DNA of 64,000 nucleotides, taken from NCBI GenBank assembly GCA_029961105.1, contig JASBVO010000018.1:1-64000 (forward strand), given 5' to 3'. Every line of letters starts with the position of its first letter. Position 1 is the first letter of the stretch. Both the position numbers and the translations under genes were made by a program. The notes under the pieces are model-generated. The model was not told the DNA's origin, made no database searches, and saw only the letters and a list, made by a program, of their open reading frames with translations. Positions 48,783 to 60,144 of the stretch are shown piece after piece. Origin of the DNA: Micrococcus sp. (lineage in GTDB: Bacteria > Actinomycetota > Actinomycetes > Actinomycetales > Micrococcaceae).

Positions 48783-50819
48783 CTACACGAGGTCCCGCGG
48801 AATGGCCCGGTGCCAGTTCTGTGAGTAGACCCGGGGGTTGCCGCGCTGGTCGTCCAGCTCGTAGGCGTCCAGTTGCGCGTCGATCTGGAACTCCGTGGGC
48901 GTGGAGGTCAGGACGGTGCGCGTCGAGACCTCCACGCCCCAGTCGCCGCGGCGGATCTGGCGGAGGGTCCGGGTCTCGCCCCGCACCGAGTTCACGTCGT
49001 TCCAGCGGAAGCTGTACCACTCGTGCGTGGCCTGGCGGACGTGGCTTCCCGTCTCCTCGATCACGAAGGCGCCCTGGTCATTGGCGACCTCCAGCACGGA
49101 CACGTTCGTCGCGAGGTCACGGGTGACGCGCCAGTGGTGCTCACCGGGGTCCGTCTGCGTGATCTCCAGCGGTTCAGCGGTCTCCGGTTCCCCGAAGGGG
49201 CGCAGCAGCGCATCCTCCTGCCGCGGCGGGCGCACCGGCAGGATCAGCTCGCTGCTGCCGGTGGTCACCGTGACGGTGGCCGCCTCGGGCGAGGGCCACA
49301 CGAGGGGCCAGTAGGAGGTGGAGACGGACAGCCGCAGGCGGTGTCCGGCCGGGAAGGACTGGGCGATGCCGTTGAGCGGGATGGTGACCCGGTACTTCCG
49401 CCCGGGTTCCAGGGGCTGCGGCTCCTCGCTGCCGTCCCGGTGCGTGAGGTTCAGGATCCCGTAGGTCACCCGGGTCGCCTCGCCGTTGAGCCCGACGTCG
49501 GACAGCCGGACGGCGAGCATGGCCACCGGCCGGTCGGCGGAGACCTCGAACCGGCACTCCGGCAGCCCGAAGACCTCCAGGTCCTCCTGGAGGGGCGCCG
49601 ACTCGTAGAACAACGCGCCACCGTCCTCCTCCCGCTGGTCGAACGGCAGGTCCGGCACCGCGGCATACGAGGCCCACTTGCCGGCGAACATGCCCACGCT
49701 CAGCGGGGACTGGACCGAGACCTCGCGCTCCGGTTCCCGGGCCGGCCCCTCCTCCAGGTGATGGCCGGTCAGCACGTAGGAACGCTGCTCGATCCGCGGT
49801 GAGGGCCACTGCGGCTCGGCCACCCACCTCCCGGGCCGGTCCTCGTAGGAGGCCGAGGGTGCCACGCTGTCCTGCATCCAGACGCGCATCATCGGCTCGT
49901 CCATCAACCCGGAGTCCACGCCCTTGAGCCAGTGATCCCACCAGCGCACGACCTCCTGCAAGAAGCCGATGGCCGGCCCCGGGACGCCCAGGTGCGGGTA
50001 CTTGTGGCCCCAGGGCCCGATGAGCGCCTTGCGCGGGACCTCCAGGTTCTCCATGAGCCGGAAGATGGCGTTGGTGTAGCCGTCCGCCCAGCCGCCCACG
50101 GCCATCACCGGGCACTGCACCTGGCGGTAGTCCTCACAGACCGAGGCCGGCTTCCAGTAGTCGTCCCGGCGCTGGTGCTCGAGCCAGGTCTCCAGCCAGA
50201 GCCCGCTGCCGGCCAGCCGCTCATGCCACATCTCCCGCCACCGGTCGCCGACGATCTCCGGGTCCGGCGGCAGGCTGTTGAAGGCGAACATGACGGTGGC
50301 CTCGGAGAGGTTGTCCGCCAGCAGGGCCCCGCCCATGTAGTGCATGTTGTCCACGTAGAGGTCGTCCGTGGCCGAGGCACTGATGATGGCCTTGAGCGCC
50401 GGCGGGCGGCGGGCGGCCAGCTGGAGGCTGTTGAACCCGCCCCAGGAGATGCCCATCATCCCCACGTTGCCGTCGCACCAGGGCTGTTCGGCCAGCCAGG
50501 CGATGACGTCCTCGGCGTCCTCGTGCTCCTGGGGGCGGTACTCGTCCACCATGACCCCGTCCGAGTCGCCGCTGCCGCGCAGGTCCACGCGGATGCAGGC
50601 ATAGCCGTGCCCGGCCAGGTAGGGATGGTTGAGCTGGTCGCGGGCGCGGCTGCTGTCCCGCTTGCGGTACGGGATGTACTCCAGGACGGCCGGGACCGGG
50701 TGCTGCTCGGCGTCCACGGGCAGCCACAGGCGGGCGGCGAGCCGGGCGCCGTCGCGCGTCGGGATGAAGACGTTCTCGATGACGCGGGTCTCGTGGGGAA
50801 GGTCGGTGACGATGGTCAT
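48783..50819 (-). CDS. CocE/NonD family (S15) alpha/beta-hydrolase
   Basis: 678 residues. Serine hydrolase of the X-Pro dipeptidyl-peptidase/cocaine-esterase type: N-terminal alpha/beta core with nucleophile Ser125 in MMGISWGGFNSLQ and oxyanion DLRGSGDSDG, a helical cap, and a C-terminal jelly-roll domain (about 410-678). It hydrolyses acyl, ester or peptide bonds. Its ATG overlaps the ATP-grasp gene stop by 4 bp (ATGA), so both are made together. No signal peptide, so the substrate is cytosolic. The partner ligase suggests that one makes and the other opens an amide or ester, or that both work on the same peptide-like compound. Confidence 0.93.
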   Translation of the reverse strand: MTIVTDLPHETRVIENVFIPTRDGARLAARLWLPVDAEQHPVPAVLEYIPYRKRDSSRARDQLNHPYLAGHGYACIRVDLRGSGDSDGVMVDEYRPQEHEDAEDVIAWLAEQPWCDGNVGMMGISWGGFNSLQLAARRPPALKAIISASATDDLYVDNMHYMGGALLADNLSEATVMFAFNSLPPDPEIVGDRWREMWHERLAGSGLWLETWLEHQRRDDYWKPASVCEDYRQVQCPVMAVGGWADGYTNAIFRLMENLEVPRKALIGPWGHKYPHLGVPGPAIGFLQEVVRWWDHWLKGVDSGLMDEPMMRVWMQDSVAPSASYEDRPGRWVAEPQWPSPRIEQRSYVLTGHHLEEGPAREPEREVSVQSPLSVGMFAGKWASYAAVPDLPFDQREEDGGALFYESAPLQEDLEVFGLPECRFEVSADRPVAMLAVRLSDVGLNGEATRVTYGILNLTHRDGSEEPQPLEPGRKYRVTIPLNGIAQSFPAGHRLRLSVSTSYWPLVWPSPEAATVTVTTGSSELILPVRPPRQEDALLRPFGEPETAEPLEITQTDPGEHHWRVTRDLATNVSVLEVANDQGAFVIEETGSHVRQATHEWYSFRWNDVNSVRGETRTLRQIRRGDWGVEVSTRTVLTSTPTEFQIDAQLDAYELDDQRGNPRVYSQNWHRAIPRDLV

Positions 50820-52120
50820 GGACGGGCGACCTCCTCGACCGGCTCGAACCCGTAGGGCGCCTGGGCCTGGATGGCGGCGTAGCGCTCCAGCAGCTCCTCA
50901 TGGCTGTCGGCGCCGATGTAGGCCTTTCCGACGACGTACCGGTAGCTGTCCTGGGCCGGCAGCTCGGAGAGCCGGTCGCCGGGCTTCACCACCGAGGTCA
51001 GCACGGCCCCGGAGTGTTGCTCGCCGATGGCCCTCTCCTCCTCCGGGGTCGGCACGCGGGCGACGATGGCGTCCTCGTCGTGGAAGATCATGCACTGGGC
51101 GGCCAGCGCGAAGCGTCCCTGCCGGTGGGGCATCCGCGGTTCCCGGCCGAGGGCGATGTCGATCGCGACCTCGTGATTGGAGGCACCGTCGACCATGACG
51201 AACAGCTCGCTGTGGGACTGGGAGATGCGCGTGTTGACCTCGATCAGCCACAGCTGGTCCGCCTGCGCGTCCCACATGAACTCGGCGTTGAAGCAGCCGT
51301 TGTCGAACCCGACGTGCCGCAGGTAGCGCTCGGCGAGCTCGGCCATCTGCCGCTGCACGCGCTCGGGCACGGAGGCGGCCGGGTAGTCGAGCCGGTCGAA
51401 GCTGGTCCCGCGCTCGTCCTTGTGCATGTCGAAGGCGCCGTGCACGTTGAACCGGCCCTGGAACATGGTGCCCTCGGGAGCGGCCTGGATGCCCTGGACG
51501 AACTGCTCGGCCAGGCAGGTGTTGCCGCCCCACTGGCGCATCTCCGGCGGCAGGTCCACGCGCGCCAGCACATCGTTGAAGGCGTCCCCGATGTCCTCGA
51601 TGTTCGCCCGGATCTCGGCGATCGCGTGGTCGAAGTCGGCGCGGTCCTCCACCTTGAACCCCAGGTTCGAGGAATGGGCCTTGACCGGCTTCACCCAGAA
51701 GGGGAACTCGAGATCGATCGAGGCCAGCGCGTCGTCGTCGAAGGGATCGAAGGCGGCGAACCCCGGGACGCACTCCGGGATGCTGGCGCGCTGTTCCAGC
51801 CGGCTCCAGTACTTGTGCTCCGACGTCAGGAGGCTCTCCAGCGACGGCGCCGGCAGTCCGTGCTCGGCGGCCAGGATGGGTGCCATCAGGCTGGCCGGGA
51901 AGTCCCAGTGGGCGATCACCGCGTCGACGCTGCCGTCGAAGGCGGCCAGTTCTGCCCGGGCCGCATCGAGCAGCCCGTTGAAGTCGATCTCGGCGGTGGC
52001 GACGAGGCGCTCGTAGTCGAGGAGATCGTGGAACGCGTAGTCCTCGGCGCCCTGCACGGTCTTGAGTTCGCGCCTCTGGACGTCGGTCAGTCCAAGGATG
52101 AAGATGTTCTTCCGGGCCAT
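50816..52120 (-). CDS. ATP-grasp ligase
   Basis: 434 residues. An N-terminal Rossmann-like lobe (ARKNIFILGLTDVQRRELKTV) precedes the ATP-grasp fold: FPFWVKPVKAHSSNLGFKV (nucleotide-binding lysine strand), FVQGIQAAPEGTMFQGRFNVHG, GCFNAEFMWD and the metal-binding end WLIEVNTRISQSHSELF. This is the carbamoyl-phosphate-synthase-like class, which joins a carboxylate to an amine or similar. ATG 52120 follows GGGGGAAA. It leads a two-gene operon with the CocE/NonD hydrolase. A promoter and overlapping dyad lie upstream. The product is unknown; amino-acid ligation is typical of relatives. Confidence 0.88.
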   Translation of the reverse strand: MARKNIFILGLTDVQRRELKTVQGAEDYAFHDLLDYERLVATAEIDFNGLLDAARAELAAFDGSVDAVIAHWDFPASLMAPILAAEHGLPAPSLESLLTSEHKYWSRLEQRASIPECVPGFAAFDPFDDDALASIDLEFPFWVKPVKAHSSNLGFKVEDRADFDHAIAEIRANIEDIGDAFNDVLARVDLPPEMRQWGGNTCLAEQFVQGIQAAPEGTMFQGRFNVHGAFDMHKDERGTSFDRLDYPAASVPERVQRQMAELAERYLRHVGFDNGCFNAEFMWDAQADQLWLIEVNTRISQSHSELFVMVDGASNHEVAIDIALGREPRMPHRQGRFALAAQCMIFHDEDAIVARVPTPEEERAIGEQHSGAVLTSVVKPGDRLSELPAQDSYRYVVGKAYIGADSHEELLERYAAIQAQAPYGFEPVEEVARP

Positions 52121-52167
52121 CGGGTTTCCCCCTGTCGTCGGCGAACAGCTCGGGACGAGCCTGTCCC

Positions 52168-52198
52168 CACCGTAAGCACGGTGTCGCGACGATCTCAA
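52168..52198 (-). promoter_or_regulatory. promoter with overlapping operator for the ATP-grasp/CocE operon
   Basis: On the minus strand TTGAGA (52193-52198), 18-bp spacer, TACGGT (52169-52174). The dyad CACCGT-aagc-ACGGTG (52168-52183) covers the -10, the layout of a repressor site. About 50 nt of leader precede ATG 52120. Confidence 0.6.
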
Positions 52199-52291
52199 AG
52201 CGGGGGTCACCGGTCCGGCGCCTGCGTCCCGTCCGCAGCGCCGTGGCGGACGCCGGCGGCGAGGCCGACGTCGTGGGCACGCCGCCCGAGG

Positions 52292-52702
52292 TCAGCCCAG
52301 TGAGGCCAGCAGGTCGGCGCAGGCCTGTTCGCACCGGCGGCAGGCCTCGGCGCACACCTTGCAGTGTCCGTGCATCTCCGCATGCGAGGCGCACTCGTCC
52401 CCGCACGTCCTGCAGGCGGTCCGGCACGCCTCCAGCAGGGCCCGGGTCGTCTCCAGGTTGGTGCCGGTCTGCCGGGACAGCACCCGGCCCGTGGTGGTAC
52501 AGATATCGGCGCAGTCCAGGTCAGTGCGGATGCACTGTCTCAGTTCGGTGACCATGTCCTCGGCCAGGCACGCATCGGCACAGGCCGTGCAGGTCTGGGC
52601 GCACTCGAAACAGGCCTCGATGCACTCGGCCAGTTTCTGCCGGTCGATGCTCCCCAGGTCCTTCGGGTAGGTGTCCAGCATGGAACTCACGTGATGGGTC
52701 AT
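52292..52702 (-). CDS. Cys-rich four-helix-bundle copper-binding protein (DUF326/Csp type)
   Basis: 136 residues with about 16 Cys in repeated CxxxC-like spacing (CIEACFECAQTCTACADACL; CRTACRTCGDECASH; CKVCAEACRRCEQAC). This is the pattern of Csp copper-storage four-helix proteins. Many Cu(I) ions can be held inside the bundle. No Tat or Sec signal is present, so it would be cytosolic (Csp3-like). ATG 52702 has GGAGGAC upstream. Confidence 0.88.
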   Translation of the reverse strand: MTHHVSSMLDTYPKDLGSIDRQKLAECIEACFECAQTCTACADACLAEDMVTELRQCIRTDLDCADICTTTGRVLSRQTGTNLETTRALLEACRTACRTCGDECASHAEMHGHCKVCAEACRRCEQACADLLASLG

Positions 52703-52939
52703 GATGTCCTCCGTCGTCGGTGGGATGGGCTGGCGCACCGGCAGGAGCCGATCCGCCATGGGTCCGACCGTAGGACAACGGTCCACGCCAGATGAAGGAT
52801 CCCTCGTCGGCGGACCGGGCAAGTAGTCAGCGAACATGCAGCCCCTACCCCTATAGTGGTCCGTCGGCCCGTGGGTGTGCCGATTGCTCCGCACCCTCAG
52901 CAGTGAGGGATGGCAGGGCATGACGGACGAGGAGAACCC

Positions 52940-54244
52940 ATGCGCACCTTCGGCGTGGAAGAGGAACTACTGCTGGTCGATGCCGGCACCGGGGAGCCGC
53001 TGCCGGCCGGGGACTGGGCCGCCGCCCTGCAGGAGGATGACACCCTCACCGGCCACCAGGTGACCGAGGAACTGCAGGAGGAGCAGCTTGAGGTCGTCTC
53101 CCCACCCCAGACCACCCTGGCCGGGCAGCTGACGGCCATCCGGGCCGGGCGTGCACTGGCCGAGCAGGCTGCGGCCCGGGTGGGCGGACGGGTGGTGGCG
53201 CTGCCCACGGCGCTGGGGCCGGTGTCCCCGCACCCGGTTCCGGGGCTGCGCCATCGCAGGATCGCCACGAAGTTCGGCCTCACCGCCTCCGAGCAGCTCA
53301 CCAACGGCTTCCACATCCACGTCGGCATCAACTCCCGCGCCGAAGGGGTGGCGGTGCTGGACAGGATCCGGGTCTGGTTGCCGACCCTGCTGGCGCTCAG
53401 CGCGAACTCCCCGTTCTGGCACGGCGATGACTCCGGCTTTGCCTCCTACCGCTACCAGGTCTGGTCGCGGTGGCCCACCGCCGGGCCCACCGACGTCTTC
53501 GGCACCCCGGATGCCTATCACCGCTACCGGTCGGCGTTGCTGGACACCCAGGTGCCGGTGGATGCGGACATGCTCTACTTCGACGCCCGCCTGTCCGATC
53601 ACCATCCGACCGTGGAGATCCGCGTGGCCGACGTCTGCCTGGACGCCACCCACGCCGCCGTGATCGCCACCCTCGCCCGGGCCCTGGTGGAGACGACTGC
53701 CCGCGCCTGGGCCGACGGGTCCCCGGCCATGCCGGTCCCGGCCACCCTGCTGCGGACCTGGTCCTGGCAGGCCAGCCGCAGCGGGATCGCCGGAGAACTG
53801 ATCGATCCGGCCACGGGCGCCCCCGCCCCGGCCGGTGACATCCTGATCCGCCTGCTGCACGTCGTCGGGCCGGTGCTGGCCGAGTACGGAGAACAGTCGG
53901 TGATCGAGTCAGGCGTCGCGCAGATCCTGCGCGAGGGCACCGGCGCCCAGCAGCAACGCGAGGCCTACGCGGAACGGCACAGCCTCGGCGATGTCATGGC
54001 CGCCGCCCTGGACGCGACCCACCAGGTCCCACCCGGCCCCTCGACCGCCGGGGCTCCGGCTCCCGGCCATCCGGAGTGGGACGCTTCCCTCCAGGCAGCG
54101 ATCCAGGGGCCTGTGGCCCTTGAACCTCTGATCACTGAACCTCTGATCGCTGAGCCGGTGACCGCTGGGCCGGTGCCCCCTGGGCCCGGGATCCCGGACC
54201 ACCCGGAGGACGATGCCCCCCAGGGACTGCCCGCCGTGGTCTAG
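52940..54244 (+). CDS. carboxylate-amine ligase, YbdK/glutamate-cysteine ligase type 2
   Basis: 434 residues. GCS2 hallmarks: start [18 protein letters not shown] (FGVEEE), NGFHIHVGI (NGFHIHV), [29 protein letters not shown] and [12 protein letters not shown]. It probably forms a gamma-glutamyl-type amide with ATP; the exact acceptor is open and mycothiol-related or glutathione-like use is only possible. ATG 52940 is set by GAGGAG and the FGVEEE start. The C-terminal 60 residues contain repeated EPLI-type units ([22 protein letters not shown]), low complexity. Single gene ahead of the ClpC-like gene. Confidence 0.9.
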   Translation: MRTFGVEEELLLVDAGTGEPLPAGDWAAALQEDDTLTGHQVTEELQEEQLEVVSPPQTTLAGQLTAIRAGRALAEQAAARVGGRVVALPTALGPVSPHPVPGLRHRRIATKFGLTASEQLTNGFHIHVGINSRAEGVAVLDRIRVWLPTLLALSANSPFWHGDDSGFASYRYQVWSRWPTAGPTDVFGTPDAYHRYRSALLDTQVPVDADMLYFDARLSDHHPTVEIRVADVCLDATHAAVIATLARALVETTARAWADGSPAMPVPATLLRTWSWQASRSGIAGELIDPATGAPAPAGDILIRLLHVVGPVLAEYGEQSVIESGVAQILREGTGAQQQREAYAERHSLGDVMAAALDATHQVPPGPSTAGAPAPGHPEWDASLQAAIQGPVALEPLITEPLIAEPVTAGPVPPGPGIPDHPEDDAPQGLPAVV

Positions 54245-54259
54245 CCTCGTCACGCCGGA

Positions 54260-54354
54260 CTTGAGCCGAACCGACTCAGGTTTCTTGACCTCATCGCGGT
54301 GATTGGGGAACATTTCTCCTAGCGCCCGCGTTACTTGAGTCAGATGCACTCAGC
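54260..54354 (+). promoter_or_regulatory. heat-shock control region: two HAIR-like boxes and a SigH/SigR-type promoter
   Basis: HAIR-like sites CTTGAGC-N7-ACTCAGG (54260-54280) and CTTGAGT-N7-ACTCAGC (54334-54354) match the HspR consensus CTTGAGT-N7-ACTCAAG closely. Between them GGAACA (54307-54312) and CGTT (54329-54332), 16 bp apart, fit the ECF sigma SigH/SigR pattern. A sigma-A-like TTGACC is at 54285-54290 without a good -10. This matches dual control by heat and thiol-oxidative stress. Confidence 0.75.
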
Positions 54355-54384
54355 TTCTGTTGCACATGCCTTGAGGAGGTCATT

Positions 54385-56973
<2,589 letters not shown>

Positions 56974-56981
56974 TCCGGACG

Positions 56982-57042
56982 GTTACGTGCGCGCTCCACG
57001 GTGGGACACGCCGGTGACACCGACGTGGAGCGCGCACGTAAC
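56982..57042. terminator. long convergent hairpin
   Basis: GTTACGTGCGCGCTCCACG (56982-57000) and CGTGGAGCGCGCACGTAAC (57024-57042) are a perfect 19-bp inverted repeat around a 23-nt loop. It separates the ClpC-like gene and the convergent dehydrogenase gene. No T-tract; a bidirectional terminator is the simplest reading. Confidence 0.7.
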
Positions 57043-57065
57043 TCACCGCACGGGGGCCCGCTGCC

Positions 57066-58448
57066 TCAGCCCCTGGCGGCGGAGGTGCGGCGCAGCCGGG
57101 TGTTGACGAACTCGCCCATCCCCCAGCGGCCGAGCTCGCGCCCGAAGCCGGAGCGCTTCACGCAGCCGAACGGCAGGCCCGGCAGCGTGGTGCCGTGCTC
57201 GTTGACGTAGGCCATGCCGACCTCCAGGCCGTCGGCGACCTCCTGGGCACGGTCGATGTCCTTGCTCCAGACGGATCCGCTGAGGCCGAAGCTGACGTCG
57301 TTGGCGAGCTCGAGCGCCTCCTCCGCGGAGTCCACGCCGTAGACCATGGCCACCGGCCCGAAGATCTCCTCCGAGTAGGCGTCCATCTCCGGGGTGATCC
57401 CGGTGAGCACGGCCGGCTGCATGAAGGCGCCCTCGCCGTCCAGCGGCTGGCCGCCGGTGTGCAGGGTGGCCCCCTGTTCCACGGCCTTCCGCACCTGCTC
57501 GACCACGGTGTCCCGTGCCGTGACGGAGGACAGCGGCCCGACGTCGGTGCCCTCCTGGGTGGGATCGCCCACCGTGGCGTTCTCGAACCTCTCCACCACG
57601 GTGGCGACGAACTGCTCGAACTTGTCGTTCGGCACGATCATGCGCTTGGGCGAGTTGCAGGCCTGGCCCGCGTTGGAGAGCCGCCCCTTGGCGGCGGCGA
57701 CGGCGGTGGCCTCGAGGTCCGCGTCGTCCAGCACGATCATCGCGTCCGAGCCGCCGAGTTCCAGGACCGCCTTCTTGAGGTTCTCGGCGGCGGTCCTGGC
57801 GACGGCGGTCCCGGCACGCTCCGAGCCGGTGAGGGAGACGCCCTGAACGCGGGGGTCGGCGATCATCGTGGCGACCTGCTCGTTGGAGGCGTAGACGTTG
57901 ATGTAGGCGTCCTGCGGCACGCCGGCCTCATGCAGGACCTGTTCCATCACCGCGGAGGAGGCGGCACAGATGGGGGCGTGCTTGAGGATGATCGTGTTGC
58001 CGGCCATCAGGTTGGGCGCGGCGAACCGGGCCACCTGGTAGTACGGGTAGTTCCACGGCATGATCCCCACGAGCGGGCCGAGCGGCGTGGTCTGCACGAT
58101 CGACTCGACGGCCCCCTGGGGGTCCAGGGTCTCGGACTCCAGCAGCTCAGGCCCGTGGTCGGCGTACCACTGGTAGATCTTCCCGGCCAGCTTGGCCTCG
58201 CCGATGGCCTGGCGCAGCGGCTTGCCCATCTCGGTGGAGATGAGCTGCCCCAGTTCCTCGGCTCGGTCCCGATAGGCCTGGGCGGCGGCCGCCAGCACCC
58301 TCGCCCGCTCCTGCGGGGACCTCGACCGCCAGCCATCGAAGGCGGCGTGGGAGCGGGCCAGGATCCCCTCGACCTCACCGTCCTGCAGGGCGGGGAACTC
58401 GCGCTCGATCTGTCCGGTGGTCGGGTTCGTGGTGGTGTACGTGCTCAT
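57066..58448 (-). CDS. gabD: NAD(P)-dependent succinate-semialdehyde dehydrogenase family
   Basis: 460 residues, full aldehyde dehydrogenase. Catalytic Cys in SNAGQACNSPKRM and Glu in VLELGGSDAMIVLDDADL; NAD site near GIMPWNYPYYQVARF and SLTGSERAGTAVA. The Asn-Tyr and QACN patterns match the GabD/Sad branch, which oxidises succinate semialdehyde to succinate in GABA or putrescine use. That would fit the arginine/agmatine-like neighbour genes, but substrate choice is not certain. ATG 58448 has GGGTGAGG upstream; a GTG three bases earlier is equal. Confidence 0.9.
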   Translation of the reverse strand: MSTYTTTNPTTGQIEREFPALQDGEVEGILARSHAAFDGWRSRSPQERARVLAAAAQAYRDRAEELGQLISTEMGKPLRQAIGEAKLAGKIYQWYADHGPELLESETLDPQGAVESIVQTTPLGPLVGIMPWNYPYYQVARFAAPNLMAGNTIILKHAPICAASSAVMEQVLHEAGVPQDAYINVYASNEQVATMIADPRVQGVSLTGSERAGTAVARTAAENLKKAVLELGGSDAMIVLDDADLEATAVAAAKGRLSNAGQACNSPKRMIVPNDKFEQFVATVVERFENATVGDPTQEGTDVGPLSSVTARDTVVEQVRKAVEQGATLHTGGQPLDGEGAFMQPAVLTGITPEMDAYSEEIFGPVAMVYGVDSAEEALELANDVSFGLSGSVWSKDIDRAQEVADGLEVGMAYVNEHGTTLPGLPFGCVKRSGFGRELGRWGMGEFVNTRLRRTSAARG

Positions 58449-58539
58449 CACCTCACCCTAGGGATGGGTGGGAGGAGATGAAAGGGCCCCTCGGAGGGAC
58501 CGGCTGCCTCCGCTGCCGCAGGCAGCGGGCGGCGGACCC

Positions 58540-58568
58540 TTGTCGAGATTCTTGACCGCGCTTAGGGT
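58540..58568 (+). promoter_or_regulatory. sigma-A-type promoter for the unknown gene
   Basis: TTGTCG (58540-58545), 17-bp spacer, TAGGGT (58563-58568), giving a leader of about 75 nt before ATG 58650. Confidence 0.45.
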
Positions 58569-58649
58569 CGGTGGGATCTGAGTGCCAGTGGCCAGCAGCT
58601 GCCGTCCGGCGTCGTGGTTATCCGGCATCGACGGGGCGAAGGGATACCG

Positions 58650-58997
58650 ATGAGGGATCGCGACCGGATCGCCGAGATCGCCGCGGACTACGGCGAGGAC
58701 CTGGGCCGGGACCCCAAGGGCGAGCCGGGGCTTCCCAGCAAGCTCCGAGAGCGTGGCAGTGAACTTATGGGCCGGCGCAGCGGCGTCGCCCTGGCCATGC
58801 TCGCGGACCTGCGCGAGGTCTACACCATGGCGGCCGGCGTCTCTGTGGACTGGGAGATGCTGGCCCAGGCCGCCCAGGGCATCAAGCACCAGGACCTGCT
58901 GGCCGTCTGCCAACGGTGCCATCCCGAGACCCTGCGCCAGATGCGCTGGGCCAACGGCAAGCTCAAGGAGGCCTCCACCCAGATCCTCGTCAGCTGA
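58650..58997 (+). CDS. conserved-looking hypothetical protein
   Basis: 115 residues, soluble and mostly helical, beginning MRDRDRIAEIAADYGEDLGRDPKG. It holds a CxxC-type pair in VCQRCHPETLRQMRW, which may bind metal or be redox active. No domain recognised. ATG 58650 follows GAAGGG; an ATG 36 bp earlier lacks a site. Promoter TTGTCG-N17-TAGGGT upstream. It stands alone between the dehydrogenase and haloacid dehalogenase genes. Confidence 0.65.
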   Translation: MRDRDRIAEIAADYGEDLGRDPKGEPGLPSKLRERGSELMGRRSGVALAMLADLREVYTMAAGVSVDWEMLAQAAQGIKHQDLLAVCQRCHPETLRQMRWANGKLKEASTQILVS

Positions 58998-59082
58998 GCC
59001 GACGGACGACCATGGCGCCACGGCGCGACGCTGACGGTCCGCTCCACGATGGTCCGCAGACGTGGGAGGGGTGGACGGATCC

Positions 59083-59760
59083 TCACCAGCTCGTGGCGAG
59101 GGCCGGGGCCAGCTCGGTCAGGGAGGTCACAGTGAGGTCGGGGCGTACGTAGTAGGACGGGTAGGCCGCTTCGGTGCGGTTGACCCAGGCGGTGCGCAGA
59201 CCGGCCCGGCCCGCCCCGTGGACGTCCCACGGGTGTACGGCGACCAGGAGCATCTGCTCCTCCGGTGTCTGGCAGCGCCGCGCGGCGTACTGGTAGGAGG
59301 CGCGGTGTGGTTTCCAGGCCGGGGCGTCCTCCACCGAGAGGAATCGATCGAATTCCCCGTCGATGCCGGCGGCCCCCATGAGCCGTTCGGCGACCTGGGC
59401 GGAGCCGTTGCTGAGGGTGACGAGCCGGTGCCCGGCCGCGCGGAGGGCCCGGATCCCGGGGGCCACGTCCGGATGCAGCGGCAGGCCCGCCACGGCGGCG
59501 GTCAACCGCGCCGCGGTGCCGTCCGGATCGTCAACGCCCGCGGAGCCCAGTAGTCCCGTCAAGACTTCCGTGCCGATGTCCGCGAAGCGGGTCGCGTCTT
59601 CGGTGGCCGCCAGGGCGAAGCCCTCCCGCAGTACGGTGGCGAACCACAGCTTCGCCAACGGCGCCGGGGCACCGGCCCGGGTGAACACCTGGTCCATGGC
59701 TGACATGTCCGAGAGGGTCTCGTTCACGTCGAAGACGATCACCGCCGGCGTTACGGTCAT
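59083..59760 (-). CDS. haloacid dehalogenase type II (HAD superfamily)
   Basis: 225 residues. HAD motif I is VFDVNETLSD (nucleophile Asp), motif II VTLSNGSAQVAE, motif III Lys in WKPHRASYQ, motif IV near VHPWDVHGAGRAG. The DVNETL form and the cap domain are those of L-2-haloacid dehalogenases, which remove halide from 2-haloacids through an aspartyl ester. ATG 59760 has GGAAGGA upstream. No neighbours share a pathway, so a more general hydrolase role is possible. Confidence 0.9.
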   Translation of the reverse strand: MTVTPAVIVFDVNETLSDMSAMDQVFTRAGAPAPLAKLWFATVLREGFALAATEDATRFADIGTEVLTGLLGSAGVDDPDGTAARLTAAVAGLPLHPDVAPGIRALRAAGHRLVTLSNGSAQVAERLMGAAGIDGEFDRFLSVEDAPAWKPHRASYQYAARRCQTPEEQMLLVAVHPWDVHGAGRAGLRTAWVNRTEAAYPSYYVRPDLTVTSLTELAPALATSW

Positions 59761-59980
59761 GGCGCGATTCCTTCCGATGCTCCCTGGGCGATTCGCGGCG
59801 TATCCGGAACGCATCCTGGTGCCTACCCTGCCATCCCCACGGTGGCGCACACCATGGGCCCCTGGCCGCTACCCTCCCCGGTGTGCTGGGCGCCGAACGG
59901 GTCCTGGCGCTTTCCCCGCGACCGTGCCGCGTGAGGTACGGCCCTTCCGCGGCGATATGACCCGAACGCTCCCCCGGCAC

Positions 59981-59986
59981 TAGACT
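59981..59986 (+). promoter_or_regulatory. -10 element of the thiamine transport operon
   Basis: TAGACT, with ATGACC (59957-59962) 18 bp upstream as a -35. It lies about 10 bp before the TPP riboswitch, so the transcript begins close to the aptamer. Confidence 0.55.
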
Positions 59987-59994
59987 GAAGGTTC

Positions 59995-60083
59995 AACGAC
60001 AGGGGAGCGCCACAGGGGCGCTGAGAGTGCGGACACGCAGACCCTCGAACCTGCCCGGTTAGCACCGGCGAAGGAAGTCGAGT
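59995..60083 (+). ncRNA. TPP riboswitch (THI element)
   Basis: All conserved parts are present in order: ACAGGGGAGC, GGGCGCTGAGAGTG, GACCCTCGAACCTG, then CCGGTTAGCACCGGCG and AAGGAAGTCGAG. Thiamine pyrophosphate binding turns off expression of downstream genes, here the thiamine importer. The Shine-Dalgarno GGAGG of thiB is 50 nt further on, so control is probably at translation. Confidence 0.97.
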
Positions 60084-60144
60084 TTTCTCTCCTCGGGTCG
60101 GCGCACCCGCCGCCCCGTCCCCTCCAGAGGTATTGGAGGAACTC

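Noticed and set aside
48783-52120. Complete non-ribosomal or ribosomal peptide cluster around the ATP-grasp gene
   Set aside because: No precursor peptide, carrier protein, dedicated exporter or further tailoring enzyme is adjacent; the operon has only two genes.
54285-54290. Ordinary sigma-A promoter for the ClpC-like gene
   Set aside because: TTGACC has no acceptable -10 at 16-18 bp; the SigH/SigR-type pair fits better.
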